NCBI RefSeq assembly: GCF_002343915.1
Contig: NZ_NETK01000001.1
Coordinates: forward strand, 8,198,001 to 8,262,000
DNA length: 64,000 bases
Reading direction: 5' to 3'
Origin: Nannocystis exedens
GTDB lineage: Bacteria > Myxococcota_A > Polyangia > Nannocystales > Nannocystaceae
Shown in pieces: positions 23,154-31,477 of the stretch. Position 1 is the first letter of the stretch, and each line of letters opens with the position of its first letter. The position numbers and the translations under genes were made by a program. Under the pieces are notes generated by a model, which had not been told where the DNA came from, searched no databases, and saw only the letters and a program-made list of their open reading frames with translations.

Positions 23154-24709
23154 TGCACCGCCTCGCACGCCGGATGTCCCCCAGGACATGTTTGTTCCCG
23201 CTGGTCTTCACCGCCTGCGCCCGCGAGCCCGAGCACCCGCCGTGGCAGTGCAACGACGACTTCGTCTGCGACCCTGACGAGAACCAGGAAATCTGCCCGT
23301 CGGACTGCGTGTGGAAGGACGAGACGGGCGAAGGCCCCGCGGCGGCGGTGTGCGACGCGCAGGAGAACTGGACCTTCGTGCAGGCGTGCCTCGGCACGTG
23401 CGGGAACGGCCAGGAGGATGAGGACGAGACGGCGGAGACGTGCCCGCGCGACTTCCCGGGGCCGGGGTGCGGCGACGGCGTGTGCGCGCCCGACGAGGAC
23501 CCCGCGCGCTGCCCGATCGAGTGCCACCCCGGGAGCTGCGGCGACGGAGCGTGCGAGCTGCACGAGAACGCCGCCATCTGCGCCGAGGACTGCACGCCCG
23601 GGTGCGGTGACGGGGTGTGTCAGGCGGACGAAGAGGCGGCGTGCGCGAGGGATTGTTTGCCCTGCTCCAGCGACTCGTGTGTCTGCGGGGACATGGTCTG
23701 CGGGACAGGCGAGTCGATGATGAGCTGCCCGCAGGACTGCACCGAGCCCTCCTGCGGCAACGGGGCGGTGGAAGAGGGCGAGCCGTGCGACGACGGGAAC
23801 GACGTCGACACCGACGCCTGCACCAACGCCTGCGCCATGGCGAGCTGCGGCGATGGCATCGTGTGGACCGGGGAGGAGCAGTGCGACAACGGCCCCGACA
23901 ATGGCCCTGGCAAGGCGTGCAGCGCGATGTGCGAGGCCAGTGCTTGCGGCGACGGCGACATCGGCCCCGGCGAGACGTGCGACGACGGGAACGCGGACGA
24001 CACCGACGATTGCGTGGCCTGCCAGCAGGCGAGCTGCCGCGACGGCTTCGTGTGGTCCGGAGAAGAAGATTGCGACGACGGAAACGACATCGACACCGAC
24101 GACTGCACGAACGCCTGCGAGCCGGCGGACTGCGGGGACGGCATCGTCTGGGAGGGCGAGGAGGAGTGCGATGACGGCAATCAGGTCGACACGGACGGTT
24201 GTTCGAACTCGTGCCTGAAGCCGCGGCGGGTCATCTTCGTGACGAGCACCGAGTACAAGGGCGACCTCATGGGCATGAGCGGCGCCGACTCGAAGTGCGA
24301 GGCGGCGGCGGAGACTGCAGGCTTTACGAACGCAGCAAGCTTCAAGGCATGGCTGTCGAACGAAGCGACCTGGCCGGCGAAGCGGCTCGACACCCAGTAC
24401 CAGGGCATGTACGTGCTGATCGACGACACCCCGGTGGCCGAGAACGGCTGGGCTGACTTGATCGACGGCGAACTGCTGCACGCCGTGGACCTGACCGAGA
24501 CGAAGATGAAAGTGTCCAGCGCTCCGTGGACGAACACCAAGGCCGATGGGACCGCCGGCGAGAATGACTGCAACGCCTGGACCAACTCGACCCTCGACTA
24601 CTCCGGCGGCTTCGGCAAGACGAACGCGACCGACGCGACCTGGACCGAGGCGGTGGGCACGAGTTTTTGCTCCGGCTCTGCCCCCCTCTATTGCATCGAG
24701 GATGTGTAG
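23153..24709 (+). CDS. Cys-rich repeat lipoprotein, tandem copy 4
   Basis: A 518-aa paralogue starting at the ATG in a TAATG overlap with copy 3. The lipobox is PLVFTAC. It has its own early substitutions (NQEICPSDCVWKDE, DPARCPIECHPG). It then switches to the copy 1 type (SSDSCVCG, PQDC, CRDGFVWSGEEDC), to the copy 3 type (STEYKGDLMGMSG, WLSNEATWPAK), and ends like copy 1 (SFCSGSAPLYCIEDV). Likely surface lipoprotein. Confidence 0.88.
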   Translation: MHRLARRMSPRTCLFPLVFTACAREPEHPPWQCNDDFVCDPDENQEICPSDCVWKDETGEGPAAAVCDAQENWTFVQACLGTCGNGQEDEDETAETCPRDFPGPGCGDGVCAPDEDPARCPIECHPGSCGDGACELHENAAICAEDCTPGCGDGVCQADEEAACARDCLPCSSDSCVCGDMVCGTGESMMSCPQDCTEPSCGNGAVEEGEPCDDGNDVDTDACTNACAMASCGDGIVWTGEEQCDNGPDNGPGKACSAMCEASACGDGDIGPGETCDDGNADDTDDCVACQQASCRDGFVWSGEEDCDDGNDIDTDDCTNACEPADCGDGIVWEGEEECDDGNQVDTDGCSNSCLKPRRVIFVTSTEYKGDLMGMSGADSKCEAAAETAGFTNAASFKAWLSNEATWPAKRLDTQYQGMYVLIDDTPVAENGWADLIDGELLHAVDLTETKMKVSSAPWTNTKADGTAGENDCNAWTNSTLDYSGGFGKTNATDATWTEAVGTSFCSGSAPLYCIEDV

Positions 24710-24713
24710 TGTA

Positions 24714-24914
24714 GTGCATTGTCTCGCACGCCGGCTTCGTACAGGCGTGTCTCGGGACGTGCGGGAACGGCCAGGAGGACGTGGACGAGACGGCGAAGAC
24801 GTGAGCAACGGCCATCATGGCTTCACCGCCGCGATGGACACAATTTGGACCGACGCAGTGAACCCGAACTCGTGCATCAATTCTGCCCTCCTCTACTGTA
24901 TCGAAGATCCCTGA
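24714..24914 (+). pseudogene. Collapsed fifth copy of the lipoprotein array
   Basis: A 66-codon open frame begins with the array start (VHCLARRLRTGV) and ends with its 3' end (WTDAVNPNSC, SALLYCIEDP). The middle (RDVRERPGGRGRDGEDV) is the VQACLGTCGNGQEDEDE region read in the wrong frame. Internal deletions removed about 450 codons while keeping the outer frame open. Starts 4 nt after the copy 4 stop. Confidence 0.75.
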
Positions 24915-25209
24915 CGACCAACGGTGGCCACAGCTACCAGTCCGGTGCGGGTGGCATGACAATCTGCCATTGGTCGACGGCTGCCCCGGCGGGGCGCGCA
25001 GCGTTAGGGCTGGCGGCGTTTGGAGGGCGTGGTGTTGAGGAGGCGCTGGAGGTCCAGGTAGTGCCCGAGACGTAACGCAACAGGGTAGGTCCATCCGACT
25101 CCCCGAGCGGTGTATGTGCATGTAAACAAGCCCGAGGACTGCGTTCGGCGAGAGACCGTGAATTTGCCCTTGCCTTTTTGAGATACGCCCTCCTTATACG
25201 GCGAGACGC
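24915..25209. promoter_or_regulatory. Intergenic region with a sigma70-like promoter candidate for the kinase
   Basis: No gene is seen in this 295-bp gap. TTGCCT (25170-25175) and TTATAC (25194-25199) are 18 nt apart and the kinase ATG is at 25210, so transcription would start only a few bases before it. Consensus match is moderate and unproven. Confidence 0.3.
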
Positions 25210-26076
25210 ATGACACGCTCACCCACCAGCCCGACACCTGTGCCGGACACAACCCCTCCCGAGGCGTTGAAGCACGCGAAGGGCTGGACGCTCCACGCCG
25301 AGGCGAGCCGCGAGATGGTCGGCGTGCTGTTCGGCGAGCGCTTCGAGGTCCGCGAGCCGATCGGAGCCGGCGGGATGGCCTCGGTCTACGTCTGCAAGGA
25401 CCGGGCGCTGCACGGTCTGGCGGCGGTGAAGGTGCTGCGCGACGACAACGCCGACACGCGCCGGCGGTTTGCCGACGAAGCGCGCCTGCTCGCCAACCTG
25501 CGGCATCCGCACATGGTCCAGGTGCTCGCGGTCGGGGAGACCGCGGATGGAGCGCCGTACATGGCGCTCGAGTACCTGCCCGGGCAGAGCCTCGACGAGC
25601 GGTTGATCCGGCGCGGACCGCTGCCGTGGCGGGAAGTCGTCGAGCTGGCGGCGCAGGTGGCCGGCGCGCTCGAGGCGCTGCACCGCGTCGGGGTGATCCA
25701 CCGCGACGTGAAGCCCAGCAACATCGTGCAGATCGACAGCGCGGCAGGGGGGCCTGTCGTGAAGCTCATCGACCTGGGAGTCGCCAAGATCCACGACTGG
25801 GCGCGCGTGCAGGCCGGCGGGTTCACGCCTGTGCCGCGGCACAAGACCGAGGTCGGGAAGGTGGTCGGGACGCCTGGCTTCTACCCGCCCGAGGTGGCGC
25901 TGGTCGAGGCGGACCCACGCTTCGACACCTATGCGCTCGGGGTGACGATCTATCAGCTCTGCACCGGTGTCTTCCCGACGCCTGGGGAGTACCGGCCGAT
26001 GGTCGAGGTGCGACCGGCGTGCAAGGTGCCGCCGGAGCTCGAGGCGCTGGTGGCCGCTTTGTACAGCCCCATGTAA
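25210..26076 (+). CDS. Ser/Thr protein kinase, 3' truncated
   Basis: A 288-aa cytosolic kinase: glycine loop IGAGGMASVYVCKD, catalytic Lys in AAVKVLRDD, EARLLANLRHPHMVQ, VIHRDVKPSNI, LIDLGVAK (DLG instead of DFG), GTPGFYPPE and DTYALGVTIYQLCTG. It stops after PPELEALVAALYSPM, before the last helix with the usual Arg. The remaining C-lobe and any extracytoplasmic part are missing. Right after the codon for L(Y), the DNA appears to belong to an inverted segment (see 26062-26230). Activity is uncertain. Confidence 0.85.
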   Translation: MTRSPTSPTPVPDTTPPEALKHAKGWTLHAEASREMVGVLFGERFEVREPIGAGGMASVYVCKDRALHGLAAVKVLRDDNADTRRRFADEARLLANLRHPHMVQVLAVGETADGAPYMALEYLPGQSLDERLIRRGPLPWREVVELAAQVAGALEALHRVGVIHRDVKPSNIVQIDSAAGGPVVKLIDLGVAKIHDWARVQAGGFTPVPRHKTEVGKVVGTPGFYPPEVALVEADPRFDTYALGVTIYQLCTGVFPTPGEYRPMVEVRPACKVPPELEALVAALYSPM

Positions 26077-26230
26077 GAGCGATAGGCCGCCTGCAGGTAC
26101 AGCGCGCGCTGCGACGCCGACGACGCCTGTGCGGCCTGTCGCTCGAAGCCCTTGGCCTTACAGCGGTTGTCGGCGACGTCGCAGCTCGACTCGTCCGAGG
26201 TCGTTGCAGGCGCGGGCCCCTCCACGGCGA
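26062..26230 (-). pseudogene. Inverted internal segment of a TPR-like protein gene
   Basis: On the minus strand this segment reads SSCDVADNRCKAKGFERQ, AAQASSASQRALYLQAAYRS, YMGLYK, a helical repeat-type sequence. The next piece of the same kind of protein lies on the plus strand immediately to the right (ARRAFEKSLAVKGLPASQRT). Flipping 26062-26230 puts the two in one continuous frame downstream of the broken kinase. Confidence 0.5.
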
Positions 26231-26946
26231 GCAGGGCGCGGCGGGCCTTCGAGAAGAGCCTCGCGGTCAAGGGCCTGCCCGCGAGCCAGCGCACCAGCTT
26301 CGAGGCGGGACGCGTGGAGTTAGAGTCGCGCGAGCGACAGGTCAACGCGCGGTGCAGCAGCTCGGCGAAGCGCCCGCGGGCGCCGACGCCGCAACGCGCA
26401 GAGGACCCGGCGCCGCTCATGGCGGTCTCCGCTGCCAAGCCCGAGACACCGGGACGTGCTTCCGATGGGCCGCTTGACCTGCTTCCCGTGAGCTCCGGGA
26501 ACAGGCGCTCGCCGCGGCCGAAAGCTGAGGTTGCCCTGCGACCTGAAGAACTATCGCGGCCGTCGCTAGCGCCAGTCGCTGCGCCTCCGCGACACGGTCG
26601 TCCTCTCGTGATCGCAGGGAGCGTGACGCTGGGTCTCGGACTCTCGCTCGCCGGTGTCGCGGGTTACGCGGGTGGTCGCGCGCTCGAGGCACACCGCGAA
26701 GGCGTCGAACTGCACAACCAGGTGCAGGGACCTCCCGACGACGCAGCCCGTGCCGCGGATGCTGCGCTGGAGCGGGAGTACCGAAGGATGGGGTCTCTGG
26801 CCCTCGGGACAGCCATCGCGGGTGGTGCAGCGGTCATTGTCGGCACCGCGCTGGTTGCGGTGGGTGGCCGACGACTCGCCCGAACGGCGTCGAGCACGGC
26901 GCTGGTGCCCTTTCCGGGGGGCCTTGCTTTTCGCGCGCGTTTTTGA
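26219..26946 (+). pseudogene. C-terminal part of a membrane/TPR protein gene, 5' end inverted
   Basis: The frame reads ARRAFEKSLAVKGLPASQRT and ELESRERQVNARC, a linker, then two hydrophobic stretches (LVIAGSVTLGLGLSLAGVAG; LALGTAIAGGAAVIVGTALV) and a short basic end. It has no start codon in a convincing position. In related proteins such C-termini follow a TPR region, which here seems to lie inverted at 26062-26230. The frame stays open to the left but in antisense-like sequence. Confidence 0.5.
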
Positions 26947-26965
26947 GCGAATACAGGAGGTGCTC

Positions 26966-28582
26966 ATGCCCGTGGCGATCCGCGTCTTTCCCGCCCTCGC
27001 GTTGCTGGCCGCCTGCGCGCCCTGGCCGCAGTGGGAAAATTGTCCGGACACCCACTGCGCGACGACCTCCACCGGGGACAGCACCGGAGACATCACGACG
27101 TTGATGTCGGGCGGCGGGATCCAGACCGTCACCGGCGCCGACGAGAGCTCGACCGACGTCGAGATGGACACCAGCAGCACGACATCGACCGAGCCGGCCG
27201 GGCCGCCGGCGGTTATGGAGTTCAAGCTGACGCCGGACCCGATCGGATTCAACGGGGCGATCACGGTGGCGGTGTCGGCCGAGCACGCGGACGGCGTGCG
27301 CATGGAGCTCGACTCCGGCGAGGTGATCGAGCTGGCGATGATCGAGCCCGGGCTCTTCGACGGCGAGACCGCCGTGCTGACGGGCCTCGTCAACGGGCCG
27401 CACATCGCCCTGCTGACGCCATGGCGCGACGTCGTCGACGGCGAGACGGTGCAGGCGCCCTACGAGGTCGCCCTCCCCACGCCCGGAAGTCAGGGCTTCT
27501 GGGAGACCGGCGACCTGATCGGCGGCGGCCAGGTCGCGGCCATGGGCGTGCTGCCGACCGGCGACGTGGTCGAACTCGGGACGTTCCTCCCGAACGGTGA
27601 GTCGCGCTGCTACCTCCGCCGCCGCAACAAGGGCGGCGCGTGGGGGCCCGACGACTTGGTGACGATCCTGCCCGACAACAACTGCGTGCCGATCGACCTC
27701 GTGATCGGCGACGACGGCGCGATGTTCGTCGCGGTCAACCGCGAGGGGATCGACGGGGTGCGCTGGTGGTTGGCGAAGATCCCAGCGTGGGGACAGGCGC
27801 CGATGAACCTCGGGCTTGGAGCGAAGGGCGAGACGGCCGTGGCGCTCGCGCGTCACTCGTCGGGCGCCGTGGCGGTCTGCGGCTACGCGCCGTCACCGTG
27901 GATGGACGACGACACGATGGTGCGGATCTTCCGGCCAAACCTTCCGGGCGAGACGCTGACCTTCGACTCCCCTGTCAAGCAGGCGCATTGGTTCTACGAG
28001 CGGACGCGCGACTGCGTCTACGTAGACGACACACTCGCGCTCGTCGGCGAGATGTACGGCAAGCACGGCGACGACATCAAGTCTCGCGATCGCCTCTTCA
28101 TCCTCACTTTCGGCGGTGAGATCCAGGACGTGGCCTGGACCGTGGCCCCGGCGGGCGTGAAGACCCAGAGTGGCGCTCAGGCGGTCGACGCCGACGAGGA
28201 CGGTCGCCTCGTCGTCGCCGGCTACACCTGCGACGACGCGTGCCAGCCGGAGAGCGACCTTCGCATTTACGACACGCGCGGCGACCTCGCCTGGCAGACC
28301 TCGCTCGGCACCTTTCCGACCAAGCAGTTCGGCCCGCGGGACCTCGCATGGAGCCCAGCCGGTTACGCCGTCGTGGCGACCGGAGGCATGAAGGGCAACG
28401 AGACCGCCTTCACCGTCCGGGCCTTCGCCCCCTCCAAGATCGAGCCGGTGTGGACCTTCGCGCGCAAGGACGGCCAGGTGCTCCACCTGGCACTGGCACT
28501 GGCGATTGGTTCGTACGGCGAGGTCTACGCCGGGGGCCTGGGTGCGAACGGCTACCCCGCCGTCGCCTACATCGGTGGGTAG
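26966..28582 (+). CDS. Secreted lipoprotein with beta-propeller-like repeats
   Basis: A 538-aa protein from ATG 26966, with CAGGAGG 6 nt upstream. The signal and lipobox are FPALALLAAC. A Thr/Ser-rich linker (about residues 30-75) is followed by an Ig-like stretch (VMEFKLTPDPIGFNGAITV) and by repeated beta-strand units (GDVVELGTFLPNGE, DGAMFVAVNREG, GRLVVAGYTC, GEVYAGGLGANG) like those of secreted propellers. No catalytic motif is recognised. Probably anchored in the outer membrane. Confidence 0.8.
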   Translation: MPVAIRVFPALALLAACAPWPQWENCPDTHCATTSTGDSTGDITTLMSGGGIQTVTGADESSTDVEMDTSSTTSTEPAGPPAVMEFKLTPDPIGFNGAITVAVSAEHADGVRMELDSGEVIELAMIEPGLFDGETAVLTGLVNGPHIALLTPWRDVVDGETVQAPYEVALPTPGSQGFWETGDLIGGGQVAAMGVLPTGDVVELGTFLPNGESRCYLRRRNKGGAWGPDDLVTILPDNNCVPIDLVIGDDGAMFVAVNREGIDGVRWWLAKIPAWGQAPMNLGLGAKGETAVALARHSSGAVAVCGYAPSPWMDDDTMVRIFRPNLPGETLTFDSPVKQAHWFYERTRDCVYVDDTLALVGEMYGKHGDDIKSRDRLFILTFGGEIQDVAWTVAPAGVKTQSGAQAVDADEDGRLVVAGYTCDDACQPESDLRIYDTRGDLAWQTSLGTFPTKQFGPRDLAWSPAGYAVVATGGMKGNETAFTVRAFAPSKIEPVWTFARKDGQVLHLALALAIGSYGEVYAGGLGANGYPAVAYIGG

Positions 28583-28588
28583 CGCGGG

Positions 28589-29692
28589 CTACCCCGGCGG
28601 GACGAAATCGGCGCAGGCGACCTCGACGAGGTCGGTTGCCTGCTCGAAGAAAGGCCCGTAGTCGGGTTCCTCCCGGTCGGCGAGCAGGTGGTGGGGGAAC
28701 ATCTTGACCAACTGGCAGGTACGATCGTCTGGATCGCACTCGGGTTCGCCAGCACTCAGAATGCTGAACATGACCACCGACTCCGCGTCGTCGTGCTTAG
28801 CCTGGAGCACCGCCGCCGCCCAGTCACCCGGCGAGCCCTTGGATCCTAAGGGTTTGGGACCATAGTCGAAGGTGTTGGAGATAAGCGTCACCATCAGCAA
28901 CGCGTCGTCGCGGAGGAAACCTTCGTTGCAACTGCCGGGTTTGTTGAGGCCCGGAAGAACCGCCGCCGTGAGCGCCTCGCCGATCCAGTCCCGGCCGTTG
29001 CTGCCCACCTGCGCGACGCAGGCGAAGGCGTCGTCGAGGTTGGTCTGCCCCTTGACCATGTAGCGACGGTCGCCGTCGATCGGGCACGGCTTGTTGGGCG
29101 CGTCGTCACCCGCGGGGAACACGGTGCCGGCGCCGATTGTGGTGTCGCAGGTCGTTGGGGTGTAGCTGCAGGGATAGCCGGGAACTGGGCATGGCATCGG
29201 GCACTGCGCGTCGCACGAACTGGAGCCCCAGTCCGGATCGCCGTCGACGACCATGATGTGGTAGTCGAAGTCGGCGAACTTTGCCTGGATGGTGTCGATG
29301 AATTGCGGGAACGCGGCGAGGAGCTGCGTCTGGAAGTAGCTCATGCCGCCGTAGCGCGAGATCACGAACAGGAAGTCGATCTTCCCCTTGCAGCCGGGCG
29401 GCTTCGGGTCGCCGAGGTCCTGGTCGGTGCCCACGTCCCAGATCATGGTGGTCCCACCGCTGCTCGCGTCGCCGCTTCCCGAGCCGGTGGACAGCTCGGT
29501 CGTCGAGCTCGAGCCGGTGCTGCTCGAGCTGCTACCAGGCGAGCCGCCGATGCTCGAGTCGGCGAGGCCGGTCGAGGTCGTTGACGAGGTCATCGGCGGC
29601 ATGGTCGTGAACGGCGACGTGTCCGCCTGCGACGGCTGGCAGGCGAGCGCGAGACCGAGGGCGAGGACGATGGGCCGGGACCGTGGCCGCAT
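28589..29692 (-). CDS. VWA-like lipoprotein with a degenerate MIDAS
   Basis: A 367-aa protein. The start at ATG 29692 gives the signal IVLALGLALAC. A Ser/Thr/Gly-rich linker (residues 15-85) leads to a von Willebrand A-like domain: IDFLFVISRYGGMSYFQTQL, YHIMVVDGDPDW, and later DDALLMVTLISNTFDYG. The canonical DxSxS metal site is replaced by SRYGG, so metal-dependent binding is probably lost. Six cysteines lie in the SSCDAQCPMPCPVPGYPC insert. It converges with the upstream lipoprotein gene. Confidence 0.8.
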   Translation of the reverse strand: MRPRSRPIVLALGLALACQPSQADTSPFTTMPPMTSSTTSTGLADSSIGGSPGSSSSSTGSSSTTELSTGSGSGDASSGGTTMIWDVGTDQDLGDPKPPGCKGKIDFLFVISRYGGMSYFQTQLLAAFPQFIDTIQAKFADFDYHIMVVDGDPDWGSSSCDAQCPMPCPVPGYPCSYTPTTCDTTIGAGTVFPAGDDAPNKPCPIDGDRRYMVKGQTNLDDAFACVAQVGSNGRDWIGEALTAAVLPGLNKPGSCNEGFLRDDALLMVTLISNTFDYGPKPLGSKGSPGDWAAAVLQAKHDDAESVVMFSILSAGEPECDPDDRTCQLVKMFPHHLLADREEPDYGPFFEQATDLVEVACADFVPPG

Positions 29693-29924
29693 TCCCGAAG
29701 TGTAGCGCGAATCCGGCCCCGCCGACACTTCGCCTCAAGGGGCGCCGCCGAACACCGTCCGGCGTCGGCTGTGCGCGCCGCGAGCACGAGCATTCCGACC
29801 GTCGGTTTCCACGCAGGCGGGACTCGATGCGACCGACGACGAGCGAGGCGAAACGACCCTCGCCGCGCGCGCGACCGTAGCCCTCAGCGGGCACGTGCGA
29901 GCTTATCGCACGGAATACTGTCGC
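29693..29924. other. Intergenic gap
   Basis: About 230 bp between the VWA lipoprotein start and the 3' end of the SnoaL-like fragment. Nothing recognisable is seen beyond likely promoter space for the lipoprotein gene. Confidence 0.3.
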
Positions 29925-30299
29925 TCACGAGTGTCGGCAGTAGACCCCCCGACGCCCCCATACCTCGGCGAGGCGACCGCCCGTCACCCTGAAAATCTGC
30001 ACGTGGCTGTCGGTCGTCCCGCTGGGACTTGAATCCGGCCGATTCCCGACGTGGTGAAGGAGGACAGCCACGAAGTCCTCCTCGGCGACGAGAAAGTCGA
30101 CGTGCTCCTGGGCGGCGGGGTTCTGTTCCGCGTCGAACCGCAGGCGGCTCATGAAGCCGGCGCGAGTGACGGCCGCCCGGTTGTCCGTGGGATCGTGCTG
30201 GACGAAGCTCGGAGCGAGCAGCGTCTCGACGGCCGGAAAGTCCCGCCGGTTGATGGCCTCCTGCAGCGCCCGCACTACCGCCTTGTTGCGCTCGGAGCC
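29925..30299 (-). pseudogene. SnoaL/NTF2-like protein gene, 5' end lost to an IS3-like element
   Basis: The frame reads SERNKAVVRALQEAINRRDF, PAVETLLAPSFVQHDPTDN, and QIFRVTGGRLAEVWGRRGVY, typical of SnoaL-like ester cyclases of about 135 aa. It has no start: at about 30300 it meets the IS end (TGTCAATGATTTTGAGACAA). Only a few N-terminal residues are missing. The function in family members is diverse (small-molecule isomerase or cyclase fold). Confidence 0.75.
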
Positions 30300-30301
30300 T
30301 G

Positions 30302-31476
30302 TCAATGATTTTGAGACAAGGCGCGGGTCTGGTTTAGTGAATGTGAGGATTCGCCGCCCTGGCCGCCCGGCGATGGATCGGTCGTGATGCACCTGTCCGT
30401 AAGGACATGGACGTCGTACTCGCGAAGGCCGCGTTCGGGCGGGCGCGGAGGGTTGATGTAGACCGCGGCGGGAGGCCGGCGCGGCGTGGGTCTTCCACGG
30501 ACAAAGCGCTCGGGGTGGGCGTCGTAGGCGGCGTGGAGGGTTGCTGTCCGGACGGACAGGATGGCCTCGGTGCGGCCGTAGTGCACGTCGGCGGGCGCCA
30601 GGAAGGCGATACCGGAGTGGCGGTGGTGATGGTTGTAGCCGTCGACGAAGCGGAGGCAGAAGGCGTGAGCGTCGTCGTAGGAGGCGAAGCGGTCGGGGTA
30701 GTCGTGGGTGTACTTGAGGGTCTTGAAGTGGGCCTCCGAGTACGGGTTGTCGTCGCTGACGTGGGGGCGGCTGTGCGAGCGGCGGGCGCCGAGGGCGTCG
30801 TAGAGGTCGGCAAGCTCGCGCGCCGTCGAGACGGCTCCGCGATCGGCATGGATGGTCAGTTGCTTCGGTCGAATTTGTTGCTTGTCGCAGGCAGCGCGGA
30901 TGAGGCGCGCGGCGATGTCGGCGCGCTCGCGGCGCGCCAGGGTCCAGCCGACGACGCAGCGGCTGTAGATGTCGAGCAGGACGTACAGGTAGTAGTATTG
31001 TCCCTTCGTCGGTCCTCGCAGCCAGGTCACGTCCCAGGACCACACCTGGTTCGGCGCGGTCGCCAGCAGCTCCGGGCGCTTGTACTCGGGGTGCCGCCGC
31101 TGTCGCCGGCGCTCGCGGAGCTCGCCCTCGGCGGCGAGCAGGCGATACATCGTCCGCGCGCTGCACAGCCAGCGCTGCTCGTCGAGCAGGGTCGGCACGA
31201 TCACCTCGGGCGCCTTGTCGACGAAGCGCTCGCTGTGCAGCAGTTCCAGCACCTCCTGGCGCTCCGCCGCGCTCAGCGCCCGGGGCGACTGCCGCGGCTT
31301 TGACGACCGGTACGGCGCGGGACGACGTCGGCGATAGAGGGTCGCCCGCGAGACGCCCAGCGCCTCGCACGCGCGTGGTAGACCTGTCCTCTCGGACAGC
31401 TCGCCCGCCTGCGCGATCAGGGCTTCTCGGACGGATCGATCGTAGCGAGCGGGATCCCGAGCAATTGCGAGACTTT
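30302..31476 (-). pseudogene. IS3-family transposase OrfB, 5' end separated by IS110
   Basis: The frame is open from the IS110 junction (31476) to the stop at 30302. It starts with a helix-turn-helix region (SERTGLPRACEALGVSRATLYR), a conserved linker (LSAAERQEVLELLHSERFVDKAP) and then the rve core: VWSWDVTWLRGP (first Asp), LTIHADRGAV (second Asp), SDDNPYSEAHFKTLKY (Glu). Catalytic residues are intact. Normal expression needs a frameshift from orfA, which is broken. An internal CTG at 31252 could start a shorter protein. Confidence 0.8.
31417..31476 (-). pseudogene. IS3 OrfA C-terminal fragment
   Basis: Nineteen codons KVSQLLGIPLATIDPSEKP and a TGA. This is the usual end of this OrfA type and overlaps the start of the orfB frame. 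It is cut off from the rest of orfA by the IS110 insertion at 31477. Confidence 0.8.
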
Positions 31477-31477
31477 C

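Noticed and set aside
18600..24200. Regularly repeated short DNA motifs that might suggest a CRISPR array
   Set aside because: The repeats are in-frame codons of CGDGxC/CDDGND protein repeats with variable spacing; no repeat-spacer pattern.
18531..24808. Long minus-strand Val/Ala/Arg-rich frames repeated through the lipoprotein array
   Set aside because: They recur only because the four paralogues recur; they have no start context and no fold-like pattern.
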